NCBI RefSeq assembly: GCF_026723765.1
Contig: NZ_CP113524.1
Span: 620,001 to 684,000 of the forward strand
From: Lacrimispora xylanolytica
Lineage (GTDB): Bacteria; Bacillota; Clostridia; Lachnospirales; Lachnospiraceae
DNA: 64,000 bases
Direction: 5' to 3'
Shown here: positions 36,847 to 47,600 of the stretch, piece by piece
Layout: every line of letters starts with the position of its first letter
Numbering within the stretch: position 1 is the first letter of the stretch
Translations under genes and position numbers: made by a program
The notes under the pieces: generated by a model
Seen by the model: only the letters and a program-made list of their open reading frames with translations
Databases searched by the model: none
What the model was told of the DNA's origin: nothing

Positions 36847-38220
36847 ATGACAAGCAGAAATTTTGAACAATACAAGCGCATAGTGAAGTTTTTAAGTTCA
36901 GCTATAATTGTATTATTAGAACTTACAATCTATTACTATGTTTGGATAAATTATTATAATAAAAATATGACTATTGCTTTTTGGAGACGGGGCAATTGGT
37001 TGATTCTTGGTGAATATGTAATATTATTACTTTTCCTACATCGGATTTATGGCGGTTTGCGGGTTGGCATTTATAAATACTGGAATCTAGTATATTCTCA
37101 TATGCTTTCATTAGCTATAGTCAATGCCTTTTCGTATGTGCAAGTAGTATTGTTTGATAAAAAAATGCACAATCCTACGGCATTAATAATTATGACCTGT
37201 ATTGATTTGCTGGTGGTTTTATTATGGGCCTTGGCATTTATTAAACTATATGCAGTTATGTTCCCTAGGAGACGTCTTTTGCTGGTACATGGTGTAAAAC
37301 CAATGTTTCATCTAATGGATCGAATATATACTCGAGAAGATAAATATGAGATAGCAGAAAAAATATCAATAAATGAGGGCATTGAAATGGTGATGGAACA
37401 AGCCCTTAAATATGATGGGGTTATAATAGGTGATATTGCAGTGCAGGAACGTAGTCGTCTGCTTAAGCAGTGTTATGGACAGAATATACGTACATATGCA
37501 GTGCCGAAAATTAGCGACATTCTTTTAAGAACGTCTGCTGAACTGAACATTTTTGATTCGCCATTATATCTTTCTAGAAATTATGGTGGTCTTACTATGG
37601 ATCAGATGTTTGTAAAGCGGCTGGAAGATATTATTGTATCTTCTCTGTTTTTGATAATATCAAGCCCGTTTTTTTTGATAATAGCTGCAATGATTAAGTT
37701 TAATGACCGTGGTCCTGTTTTTTATACACAGGATAGGCTTACAAAAGATGGAAAGTGTTTTAAGATATTAAAGTTTCGTACTATGGTTGTAGATGCGGAA
37801 AAGGAGACTGGACCTGTAAAAGCGGGTGAGAAGGATCCTCGAATTTTGCCAGTAGGACGATTCCTTAGAGCGACTCGTATGGATGAGCTTCCACAGCTTA
37901 TTAATATTTTAAAAGGTGATATGAGTATGGTTGGACCAAGACCGGAGAGACCGGAACTAGCAAAGATTATCACCAAAAATATACCGGAATTTGAATATCG
38001 CTTGAAGGTAAAAGCTGGATTAACGGGCTACGCCCAGATATATGGTAGATATTGTACAACTAGCTATGATAAATTAAAGCTGGATCTAACATATATTCGA
38101 AATTATTCAATTATTTTGGATATGAAACTTATGCTTATGACACCAAAAGTGCTGCTGATAAAAGAGTCTACTGAAGGGTTTGAGGAGGGAAAATGGGAAG
38201 ATCCGTCGCTTAAAGAATAA
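36847..38220 (+). CDS. Undecaprenyl-phosphate sugar-phosphate transferase (WbaP-type)
   Basis: 457 residues. Four to five N-terminal membrane segments and a nucleotide-binding-like middle part are followed by the bacterial sugar transferase domain from about residue 255: KRLEDIIVSSLFLII, GPVFYTQDRLT, FKILKFRTMVVDAE, RMDELPQLINILKGDMS, GPRPERPEL and KAGLTGYAQIYGR. It starts glycan synthesis by moving a sugar 1-phosphate from a nucleotide sugar to undecaprenyl phosphate at the inner membrane face. In S-layer glycan clusters the equivalent (WsaP) does the same. It heads a run of same-strand glycosyltransferase genes. Confidence 0.9.
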   Translation: MTSRNFEQYKRIVKFLSSAIIVLLELTIYYYVWINYYNKNMTIAFWRRGNWLILGEYVILLLFLHRIYGGLRVGIYKYWNLVYSHMLSLAIVNAFSYVQVVLFDKKMHNPTALIIMTCIDLLVVLLWALAFIKLYAVMFPRRRLLLVHGVKPMFHLMDRIYTREDKYEIAEKISINEGIEMVMEQALKYDGVIIGDIAVQERSRLLKQCYGQNIRTYAVPKISDILLRTSAELNIFDSPLYLSRNYGGLTMDQMFVKRLEDIIVSSLFLIISSPFFLIIAAMIKFNDRGPVFYTQDRLTKDGKCFKILKFRTMVVDAEKETGPVKAGEKDPRILPVGRFLRATRMDELPQLINILKGDMSMVGPRPERPELAKIITKNIPEFEYRLKVKAGLTGYAQIYGRYCTTSYDKLKLDLTYIRNYSIILDMKLMLMTPKVLLIKESTEGFEEGKWEDPSLKE

Positions 38221-38251
38221 TGTATAGTCATTGACAGAAAGGCGAGGAGAT

Positions 38252-39364
38252 ATGATCCGTGTATTACACTTTGTATCGACTCCTGCAATTTGGAGTGGAG
38301 TAATGAGCGTTATTATGAATTATTATCGTCATATTGATCGGACATTAATTCAATTTGATTTTTTGTGTTTTTCCCAATGTGAAGATAGTTATGCTGATGA
38401 GATTGCATCATATGGTGGGCGTATTTATTATGTGAAGAAACCAGGAAGCTCCATAGAAGCCATGATAGAAATGAATGCTTTTTTCAAAAAGAATAAGGGA
38501 CAATATCAATGGTTACATAATCACGAGGTGTATCTTAGCCTTTACCTTTGGAAGTTGGCCGAGCATCATAATTTTGGTAATTTTGTAATTCATAGTCATA
38601 CTACAAGGTATTCAGATAATTGGTTGAATGCAAGGCGTAACCAGCTATTATGCTACCCTATAGCACTTATGAGAAGTAACAAAATTGCATGTTCCATAGC
38701 GGCAGGTGAATTTTTGTATGGTAAAAGGATGGTGCAACAAAATAAAGTGTTTGTGCTTTATAATGCAATTGACTGCCAAAAATATAGATTCAACCATGAT
38801 AAAAGAGCTGAAATCAGATCTAGCTTGAGTATACAGGACAAACTTGTGGTGGGTCATGTAGGGAGGTTTGAAAAGCAAAAAAATCATGACTTTTTGATTG
38901 AGAGCTTTTACTTTTTAAAGAAACAGTACTCAAAAAGTGTGCTATTACTCATTGGAAGTGGGCGTCTGAAATTGACTATGCAACAAAAGGTTAAAGCTCT
39001 TGGTCTTGAGGGAGACGTGTTCTTCTTGGGACAGCAAAATGATATACAGGATTGGTATCAGGCAATGGATTTGTTTTGGCTTCCGTCCACTTATGAGGGG
39101 CTTCCTATGGCGGCGGTTGAGGCTCAAGCCAGTGGATTACCATGTTTTCTAGCTGATACTATTACCAAAGAAGTAGAGTTGTTGGATACCACGAAGCATC
39201 TGACTTTGAAAAAGGGCCCGGAATTTTGGGCGTTAGAGGCACGAGAGAAGGTAAATATTATCAAACGTGAAGATGCATGGCGTAAAGTTGAGAATGCAGG
39301 ATTTGGGATAGAAAGAGCAAGTGTTGCACTTCAACGATATTACCTAAATGAAGGAGTAAAATGA
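38252..39364 (+). CDS. GT4 family glycosyltransferase
   Basis: 370 residues from the ATG at 38252 (GAGGAG just before). GT-B fold: N-terminal FVSTPAIWSGVMSVIMNYYRH, C-terminal VGHVGRFEKQKNH, LLIGSGRLK and the donor site PSTYEGLPMAAVEAQASGLP. It retains the EX7E-like pattern of retaining GT4 enzymes and resembles EpsF-type proteins. It probably adds an early sugar to the lipid-linked glycan. The next gene overlaps its last bases. Confidence 0.85.
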   Translation: MIRVLHFVSTPAIWSGVMSVIMNYYRHIDRTLIQFDFLCFSQCEDSYADEIASYGGRIYYVKKPGSSIEAMIEMNAFFKKNKGQYQWLHNHEVYLSLYLWKLAEHHNFGNFVIHSHTTRYSDNWLNARRNQLLCYPIALMRSNKIACSIAAGEFLYGKRMVQQNKVFVLYNAIDCQKYRFNHDKRAEIRSSLSIQDKLVVGHVGRFEKQKNHDFLIESFYFLKKQYSKSVLLLIGSGRLKLTMQQKVKALGLEGDVFFLGQQNDIQDWYQAMDLFWLPSTYEGLPMAAVEAQASGLPCFLADTITKEVELLDTTKHLTLKKGPEFWALEAREKVNIIKREDAWRKVENAGFGIERASVALQRYYLNEGVK

Positions 39365-40275
39365 GCTTACAGATTTTATTATCAACCTATAATGGTGAAA
39401 AGTACATACGCACGCAGTTGGATAGTCTTTTGGCACAAACTTATCAGGATTTCAAGGTCCTAATTCGGGATGATGGTTCAATGGATAAAACACCAGAAAT
39501 TTTAGAAGAATATACTCATCAGGATCCTCGTATTGTCTGGTATGGCTGCGAAAATATTGGGGTTGTATATAGTTTCTTTGATTTAATGAAACATGCAGAT
39601 ATGACATGTGATTATTTTGCTTTTTCTGATCAAGACGATGAATGGCTTCCGGAAAAGTTAGAAAAGGCTGTCAAGATGTTGCAGACGAATAATTCTGATG
39701 ATCCAGTACTGTATTGCAGTGATAAAATTATTGTAAATGAAGATTTAATGCCAATGGATGTTCATGTGAGGAGAGATATTAGGAGACCATCTTTTGGAAA
39801 TGCATTGGTGCAAGGAATTTGTACAGGTTGTACCGCTGTCTGGAATCAAAAACTTATGGAAACTCTCATAAAACATATGCCCAATCACATAGAAAATATT
39901 GTGATGCATGACTGGTGGTTGTATATGACAGCAAGTTGTTTTGGGAAAGTTTGTTATGATAAAGGTGCATATATTCGCTATAGACAACATCAGAACAATA
40001 AACTTGGAGCAATGATAACGAAAAGGCAATTGTTTTTTTATCGCTTGAAACAGCTTAGTGAGCCACGCGGGTTAATTTACCGCCAGGTTAAAGAGTTTGT
40101 TGCAACATTTGGCAAGGAGATGTCAAAAGAAAATGTGGCTTTAGCTACGGATTTATTGAAAGCAGAAAAAAGTGTTTTTTCGCGAATTAAAATATTGAAA
40201 AGTAAAGATATTTTCAGACATAAAATTGATGATAATTTGGTGTTTCGGATTATATTGATGCTTGGCAAGTTGTAA
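39361..40275 (+). CDS. GT2 family glycosyltransferase (rhamnosyltransferase-like)
   Basis: 304 residues. LQILLSTYNGEKYIRTQLDSL, VLIRDDGSMDKT and FSDQDDEWLPEKL (acidic metal motif) define the GT2 domain; GCTAVWNQKLM and HDWWLYMTASCFG match bacterial rhamnosyltransferase-like enzymes. It starts with an ATGA overlap, so it is coupled to the GT4 gene. The substrate is inferred only from RmlC presence elsewhere in the window. Confidence 0.82.
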   Translation: MSLQILLSTYNGEKYIRTQLDSLLAQTYQDFKVLIRDDGSMDKTPEILEEYTHQDPRIVWYGCENIGVVYSFFDLMKHADMTCDYFAFSDQDDEWLPEKLEKAVKMLQTNNSDDPVLYCSDKIIVNEDLMPMDVHVRRDIRRPSFGNALVQGICTGCTAVWNQKLMETLIKHMPNHIENIVMHDWWLYMTASCFGKVCYDKGAYIRYRQHQNNKLGAMITKRQLFFYRLKQLSEPRGLIYRQVKEFVATFGKEMSKENVALATDLLKAEKSVFSRIKILKSKDIFRHKIDDNLVFRIILMLGKL

Positions 40276-40408
40276 TAATGTCACTATGCTTGATACTGAA
40301 AAATGCGAAAAACTGGCTTAAAAAATAAAATATATCTTAATTCCGAAGTAACCTTGTTATGCTGAAAAATGCATTATTTAATACAATTAAGTTTATTGGA
40401 GGGCAGCC

Positions 40409-42544
40409 GTGGATAGAGAAGATATTGAAAAAATGACACCGTCTGAAAGGGAATTTTACAATGATTTTTTTAGTGATTTACCAAAGCTAGAAGAATTTTC
40501 AAATATCAGTAGTTTTGAAGATAACCATGACTATGAGGAAGCCTATTTATATTACAAAACAAAATATGAGGCAATCAAAAATGCAACTTTTTGGAGAATG
40601 ACAAGTCCTATGCGTAAGCTAGTGGACTATTATCGCTGGAAGCGTACGGGTGTTAAAACTGTAGTAGAGGTGGTTGAAGATAATTATAGTACAAATAAAA
40701 AAAACGTAGTAGTTGATTGTAATTATAAGCATTTAGAAGGTTACTTTAAATATAATAAAAGAAGTTTAAGTGATTTATTACAGAAAAAATATGATATTAT
40801 CACCTTTGATATATTTGACACTTTAATAAGCAGATTGGTCTATGAACCAGATGATGTATTTCGTTTTATGGAGCGCAAAATTCTAAATCTTTATAATAGA
40901 AGGGTAGACTATTTGTCTATTAGAAAAAAAGCCGAAAAAATTGCATTAGAAGAAAAGGGTGATTCTTGTAACATTCATCATATATATAATAGACTACCAG
41001 AGGTATCTGATTTTACAGTGAAAGAGGCCGAAAAATTAAAGCAGATGGAGATAGACCTGGAGTATAAGTTATGCATTCCAAGACAAGATATGCTTGATAT
41101 TTTTAATCAATTGATAGTAGTAGGTAAAAGAATTATATTGATAAGTGATATGTATCTTCCCGCGGTGATTATTGATAATATGCTTAAGAAGTGTGGATAT
41201 CAAGGATATGAAGAACTTTGGGTATCCTGTGATAAAGAAAAACGTAAGGATAATGGTGCTATATGGGATGAATTTCTGAGACGCTTTGGTAAATATTCAA
41301 CCATACACATTGGCGATAACTCCCATTCTGATGGACAAATGCTTAAAAGCCGTGGAAGAGAATATATATTACTTTTATCTTCTACTCAAGCATTTCTTTC
41401 ATCGGTACAGTACAATAAATTAAGGGGATATTCAAGTAAATCTATAGAAAACTCTCTAACAATGGGGTATTTAGTTAATCAATGTCTTTATAATTCACCA
41501 TTTTCATTAACAAAAGATGGTATTAGTAAATTAAACACAATTGAGGATGTGGCTTCTGGAATATTAGCTCCTATTATGTTAAAATATATAGATTTTCTTC
41601 ATAAAACTAGTTGTTTTGATACCGAGTTTTTATTCTTATCACGAGAAGGGTTTTTTTTGGAAAAATTGTATGAAAAATACTGCCATGCATTTAATAAGCA
41701 TGAACGCAAACACACGTATTTCCTTACATCGCGAAGAGCAACATCTTTAGCACAGATAGAATGCTATGAAGATTTCAAGCAACTTTTTGAAACAAAATAC
41801 TCCGGTAAGCTTTCTACATTGCTAAAGGAGCGTGTTGGTTTGGAAAATGTAAATTTAAATGTAGATATCGATGTTACTCTTCCAGGTGATATTAGCAAAG
41901 TCATGAGAATACTCTTAGATTATGTTCCTGAAATCTTAAAAAATGCTAAGCAAGAAAAGAAAATGTATCTAAAGTATATATCTCAGACAATTGGTGACGA
42001 TGTAAATTGGGATAGGATTACTTTAGTTGATGTTGGATATTCTGGCACAATACAGTATTATCTTATGAAAATACTACAAAAGAAATTAGATGGTTGTTAT
42101 ATGGTATCAAGATATACTATGAAACCTGAAAAACTTGATGGGACCTATCGTAGTTTATATAATTATAATAGATTTTTTAGAAGTACACAGCTTTTTTTCG
42201 AATCTGTAACTGCTGCGCCGCATGGTCAGGTTATAAAATTTTACGAAGAGCAAGGTCAGATAAAAGCACTTTTAAAGCAAGAAAAGAAAAGATATACTAT
42301 TAAAACAGAGAAAATACAAGAGAGTATATACTATTACGTTGAGACAATGGGTAATTTATTAAAAGATATAAATGCAAGATTTGATAAAGAGCTTGCTGAA
42401 AAAATTTTTAGCGAAATACTTCGAGAAGGATTATTAGATAGCGATTTGCAAGGTATCTTTTCGGTTAATGATGATTATTGTATGGATGGTAATTGGGTTT
42501 TTGATGAAAAGTTGCAAGATTGGGTGTTAAATAGAGATAGATGA
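40409..42544 (+). CDS. COG5610-type HAD-family protein of glycan clusters
   Basis: 711 residues, GTG start after GGAGGG. Residues about 45-90 hold the short motif NATFWRMTSPMRKLVDYYRW, common beside glycosyltransferase modules. A HAD-like domain begins with Asp134-x-Phe-Asp137-Thr (TFDIFDTLIS), then LISDMYLP and HIGDNSHSDG, so the nucleophile and acid/base positions are kept. The remaining 370 or so residues include FLSREGFFLEKLY and VDVGYSGTIQYYL and are shared with the protein at 44646. I recognise the group as COG5610 (predicted HAD hydrolase). Its glycan role is not established; phosphate-sugar or phosphotransfer chemistry is possible. Confidence 0.7.
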   Translation: MDREDIEKMTPSEREFYNDFFSDLPKLEEFSNISSFEDNHDYEEAYLYYKTKYEAIKNATFWRMTSPMRKLVDYYRWKRTGVKTVVEVVEDNYSTNKKNVVVDCNYKHLEGYFKYNKRSLSDLLQKKYDIITFDIFDTLISRLVYEPDDVFRFMERKILNLYNRRVDYLSIRKKAEKIALEEKGDSCNIHHIYNRLPEVSDFTVKEAEKLKQMEIDLEYKLCIPRQDMLDIFNQLIVVGKRIILISDMYLPAVIIDNMLKKCGYQGYEELWVSCDKEKRKDNGAIWDEFLRRFGKYSTIHIGDNSHSDGQMLKSRGREYILLLSSTQAFLSSVQYNKLRGYSSKSIENSLTMGYLVNQCLYNSPFSLTKDGISKLNTIEDVASGILAPIMLKYIDFLHKTSCFDTEFLFLSREGFFLEKLYEKYCHAFNKHERKHTYFLTSRRATSLAQIECYEDFKQLFETKYSGKLSTLLKERVGLENVNLNVDIDVTLPGDISKVMRILLDYVPEILKNAKQEKKMYLKYISQTIGDDVNWDRITLVDVGYSGTIQYYLMKILQKKLDGCYMVSRYTMKPEKLDGTYRSLYNYNRFFRSTQLFFESVTAAPHGQVIKFYEEQGQIKALLKQEKKRYTIKTEKIQESIYYYVETMGNLLKDINARFDKELAEKIFSEILREGLLDSDLQGIFSVNDDYCMDGNWVFDEKLQDWVLNRDR

Positions 42545-42574
42545 TTTAGTAATGAAAGGTGCAAGGTATTATTA

Positions 42575-43366
42575 ATGGATAATAGATTAAATACTATATT
42601 AAGACATAAAAGAAAGATAATAAAATTATCTAAAGATGATTTATTCCAAAGATATTCAGGACATACGTTAGGTATATTTTGGGCTTTTTTTCAACCTACT
42701 ATAACAGTTGCTATATTTTGGTTTGTTTTTTCTAAAGGATTAAGATCGCAACCTGTAGGTAATATACCTTATATTGTGTGGTTTGTATGTGGATATAGTG
42801 CATGGTCCTATTTTTCAGAAACATTAATAAGCGCTACAAATACATTTTGGCAATATAATTATTTAATAAAAAAAGTTATTTTTCCTAAGAGTATACTTCC
42901 TTTAATTAAAGTGATTTCAGGTTTTTATATACATATTTTTTTCGTATCCATTTCTTTTATATTAGTGTATTCTCAAGGTATTGAATTTTCTATATACAAC
43001 ATACAATTGATATATTATATGTTTGCAATGATAATATATACAATAGCTCTAAGTTATATCTTTTCCACATTAGCAGTATTTTTAAAAGATATGACGACTT
43101 TAATTGGTATAATTATGCAGTTGATGTTTTGGACGTTACCTGTTGCGTGGATATCAAACACAATGAGTTTATCTGTTATCAGATTGCTTAAATATAATCC
43201 TATGTATTATATTATTGAAGGGTATAGAAACAGTTTTATTTACCATGTATGGTTTTGGGAAAACTCTAGATATACTTTGTATTTTTGGTCAGTTACAATT
43301 ATTTTAAGTATAATATCTATTGTTTTATATAAAAATGCCAATAAACATTTTGCAGACTTATTGTGA
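42575..43366 (+). CDS. wzm: Polysaccharide ABC exporter permease (Wzm), copy 2
   Basis: 263 residues, six membrane segments. It shares the pattern of the copy at 12602 (LSKDDLFQRYSGHTLGIFWAF; NPMYYIIEGYRNSFI; ends HFADLL) but is clearly diverged and much more AT-rich. It pairs with the ATPase that starts nine bases later. Two separate Wzm/Wzt pairs suggest that the strain exports two different glycans, or that one pair replaced the other. Confidence 0.88.
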   Translation: MDNRLNTILRHKRKIIKLSKDDLFQRYSGHTLGIFWAFFQPTITVAIFWFVFSKGLRSQPVGNIPYIVWFVCGYSAWSYFSETLISATNTFWQYNYLIKKVIFPKSILPLIKVISGFYIHIFFVSISFILVYSQGIEFSIYNIQLIYYMFAMIIYTIALSYIFSTLAVFLKDMTTLIGIIMQLMFWTLPVAWISNTMSLSVIRLLKYNPMYYIIEGYRNSFIYHVWFWENSRYTLYFWSVTIILSIISIVLYKNANKHFADLL

Positions 43367-43375
43367 GGAATTAAT

Positions 43376-44635
43376 ATGGAATATTCAATTGAAGTTACAA
43401 ATGTAACAAAAGTTTATAAATTATATAATAAACCCATCGATCGATTGCTTGAATTAATAAATCCTTTTAAAAAATCGTACTGCCGTGATTTTTATGCTAC
43501 AGAAAATATCTCATTTTCTATTCCTAAGGGTGAATGTTGGGCAATTTTGGGAAAAAACGGTTCTGGAAAATCCACTCTACTTAAAATGATAACAGGAGTA
43601 CTAAAACAAACAGAGGGTGAGATAAAAGTAGATGGTAAATTGGCTGCATTATTAGAGCTTGGTGCTGGATTCAACATGGAGTATACAGGAATAGAAAATA
43701 TTGATTTATCTATGGCAATATATGACTATGATAAAATTGCAGCTGATGAAAAAAAAGAAAAGATTATAGAGTTTGCGGATATAGGAAATTTTATAAACCA
43801 GCCTGTAAAAACATATTCAAGTGGAATGTTTGCAAGACTGGCTTTTGCTGTAGCAATAAATGTGGATCCAGACATTCTTATAATTGATGAAGCGTTATCG
43901 GTAGGTGATATTTTTTTTCAGCAAAAGTGTAATATTTATATGAAAGAAAAGATGGAGGGAACTACAAGAATATTAGTATCCCATGATATGAATGCAGTAA
44001 CAGCCATGGCAAATAAAGTAATTGTTATGGAAAATGGAAAAATAATTTTTATCGGCAATACTTTAGATGGAATTGAGATGTATACAAAAATAATGCATTC
44101 AGAAGTATTTGCTGTGACTAATAAAGATGAAGATATTAAAGATAGTTCAAGTGCTTTGGATGAAATAAATATTGAAGAAGAACATCTAGGTGGTGCTAAG
44201 GAATTTATCATTAGATCTTATAAATTTCTTGTTAACGGGGAGAGTTATAAGGGTTTTATCGAAGCGGGAGATAAGTTAAGTTTATCCTTTAATATATATG
44301 CCTCAAGGCCATCTAAGAACCTCATATTTGGTTATCTATGCAATGATAAATTTGGCAATAGTATTATAGGAGAAAATACTATTACGTCTATTAAAACGCC
44401 AATAGAAATAAGTAGTACAGGTGATTATAAATGTCAAATGGAATTAATATGGCCAGAAGTAAAACCACAGCACTACTTCATTACACTCGGAATAGGTGAA
44501 GGTCATCATGAATTTCAGCATACAATTCAATGTTGGCTTCAAAATGTTATAAATATTGAAGCCATTAGTCCTAGAAAAACAATACATGCTTTGATAAATA
44601 ATCCAATAACGTCTTTTGATATAAAAAAAATATGA
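43376..44635 (+). CDS. wzt: Polysaccharide ABC exporter ATPase (Wzt), copy 2
   Basis: 419 residues; GAGG precedes the ATG. ABC domain: Walker A GKNGSGKST, YSSGMFARLAFA, Walker B ILIIDEALSVGD, H-loop VSHD. A C-terminal extension of about 170 residues (from about 250) has the beta-rich look of Wzt_C (AGDKLSLSFNIYASRP, IGENTITSI), shorter than and different from copy 1, so it should bind a different glycan end. Confidence 0.87.
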   Translation: MEYSIEVTNVTKVYKLYNKPIDRLLELINPFKKSYCRDFYATENISFSIPKGECWAILGKNGSGKSTLLKMITGVLKQTEGEIKVDGKLAALLELGAGFNMEYTGIENIDLSMAIYDYDKIAADEKKEKIIEFADIGNFINQPVKTYSSGMFARLAFAVAINVDPDILIIDEALSVGDIFFQQKCNIYMKEKMEGTTRILVSHDMNAVTAMANKVIVMENGKIIFIGNTLDGIEMYTKIMHSEVFAVTNKDEDIKDSSSALDEINIEEEHLGGAKEFIIRSYKFLVNGESYKGFIEAGDKLSLSFNIYASRPSKNLIFGYLCNDKFGNSIIGENTITSIKTPIEISSTGDYKCQMELIWPEVKPQHYFITLGIGEGHHEFQHTIQCWLQNVINIEAISPRKTIHALINNPITSFDIKKI

Positions 44636-44645
44636 GGTGTATAAA

Positions 44646-47600
44646 ATGAATCAAGAAAAAAAAGTCTCAATAATCATTCCTGTTTATGGAACAGAGAAAT
44701 ATTTAGCAAGATGCCTTGACTCTGTTCTTGGTCAAACATATAAAAATCTGGAGGTTATAATTGTCAATGATAAATCACCTGACAATTCAGCAACTATTAT
44801 AAGTAAATATACTCAATTAGATGACAGAATTAAAGTAGTAAATAATGTTGAAAATCTAGGTTTGTTTAGGGCTAGAATAGAAGGCTATGATGTATCTACA
44901 GGAGATTATATATCATTTCTTGATAGCGATGATTATATAGGAATTGATTTCTACCGTCTTTTGGTAAAACGATTAGAGGAAACAGGCTCTGATGTAGTTA
45001 TATCAAAAATGGTGTTAGACTTTGAAGATAAAAATGAAAAGTTAATATGTAATGCGAATAATCCTTCGGGGCGGCTGCATCTTGAAAATAGTGAGATTTT
45101 AGATTGTTTTTATAAACAAGAAGGTCAATTTTATTTTTGGCATGTTGTCTGGAATAAACTATATAAAAGAGAAATTTTTGAAAAGTCAAGACCATATTTT
45201 GAAAGAGTAGACACTCATATTATAATGACCGAGGACTTAATTTTTAGTAGTGTTATTATGTATTATGCTAAAAAAATTACTGCAATTGATTATGATGGTA
45301 TTTTTTATGTAAGTAGAGGAGATGCATCTACAGGAACAAATTTGAACAAAAAGAAAATCATAAAAAATTTGACCGATATTACCTATGTTTTCAGATTTGT
45401 AGAGGATTTTCTACAAGAAAAAGGCTTATATATTAAATATGGAAATAATTTTGATGCTTGGAAAGTATTGTATTTAAAAAGTTGGTATTCAAATATTTAT
45501 TATAATAGCCCCCAAAATTTAAACTTATTGAATGATTTTTCTGAAAATATTGGAGTATCTCTTGATAAAATTCATCAAATAAAAACACCAATTTTAGCCG
45601 ACTCTCATCATTGCAGATGGGATGATCGCTTAGAACTCTTACGTAGTATGATAAACAACGAAAAATACAATTATATAAGTTTTGATGTATTTGACACGCT
45701 TGTTGTTAGGCCATTTTATAAACCAAGTGATTTATTTACTTTAATGAATGAATACTATTTTTCGTTAACTGGTAAGCCTTCTTATCATAAGTTCGATATG
45801 ATGCGAATACATTCAGAATCTATTGCACGCAAAATTAATAAGAGTGGCGAAGAAGTAAATTTAAATGATATATATAACCAGTTATCTAAAGAATATAATG
45901 TTGATGCTAAAATCATAGAACTTCTCAAGTTACGTGAAATATCGCTTGAATTAGAACTATGTAAATATAGGAGAAGTGTTAAAGAATTATACGAAATGGC
46001 ACTAAGTTTAGGAAAAAAAATAATAATAGTATCTGATATGTATTTGTCATCGGAAATTATTAGTAAGATACTGAGTAAAAACGGATATTCTGGTTATATT
46101 AGATTATATGTCTCATCTGAAACTGGATTAACAAAAAGTACGGGAAATATGTATGATTATGTTTTAAAAGATTTAAATATTTCACCTTCGGCAATTTTAC
46201 ATATTGGTGATACTTGGCAAAGTGATATTGAAATGCCTAAAAGGTTCAATATTGATAGTTACTTTTTTCCAAAAACAATTGAACGATTGTTTAACCAAAT
46301 ACCTGATAAAATCACAGGAAATAGTGCACAAGAGTTTATTTGTCATATGGGGAATAAAGTTGATTTCGTGCATGCACTTGATTTCTTTATGCTTAGATGT
46401 ATGTTAGGAGTTGTTGCAAATGAAATTTTTGATAATGGTTATAAGTCCTTTGATGAATCTACAAATTTCAATGCAGATCCTGATATAATAGGATATTACG
46501 CTTTGGGGATGCATGTTTTGTCAGTGATTAAGTGGATTGCAAATGATTTATCTAATGAAAATTATGGAAGGATACACTTTGTGTCAAGAGATGGATTTAT
46601 ATATAAACAGGTCTATGATTTAATTAGAAGAAATATGAATAATTTGCCTCCTTCCAATTACTTGTATATTTCTAGAAAAGCTCTTTTACCTTTAATAGCA
46701 ATTAATAAAGATAATTTTAAGCATATCCAAGATTTTTTAATAATAACTTCTCTTACACCAGAAAGCTTTCTGAAAAACATATGTTGTCAGGAAATCTCCG
46801 AAGAAACAAAAGACGTTCTTCAAAAAAATAAATTTGCTTCAGACCGTAAATTTGTTGATTTAGCTGATTTTAATAGTTTTATTGATTTACTAGATGATAT
46901 TAATATAGATGTATCTTTATTAAATAGGACATATAAAATAACAAATGAATATTTTGCGGAAAATATAGGTAAGCATGATGCTATGTTTGATATAGGCTAT
47001 AATGGCACAGCATTACAGTTACTAGCGAATAATAATAATTTAGTTGATTCATATTTGATACATACTAATTATGAAAAAGCTAATTATCATTCTAGAATAC
47101 ATAATATAAAATTAAAAACTTATTATGATTATAAACCGGCTATAACTGGACATATAAGAGAATTCTTTGTATCAAAAACAGACCCATCTTGCTCTGGATA
47201 TGAGATGTTAAATAATAAAGTATGCCCAACTTTTGAAAACTCTGACTGGAATTATTATGAGAGTTGTGTAGCAAATGTTATTCAGGGATCTGCTTTAAGA
47301 TTTGCAGAAGACTTTTTGTCTCTTTTTGGGGATTATTTACCTAATATGTATGTAAGAAATACTGATGCAAGCATAGTGTTGGAGAATTTTTTGGCAAAAC
47401 CATGCTTTAATGATCGTATTGTTTTTAATTATTGCGGATTTAACGATGAAAATTCTAATATTAACAAAAATAAATCATTAAATGATTTATGGGATGTAGA
47501 ACTAAATACTCATAATATGCTTACTAATAGTCAAAATAATCACGAACATAACTATACGATTGAGAAGTTTTTGTCAAATAAAAATAAAATTTCCAAGGCG

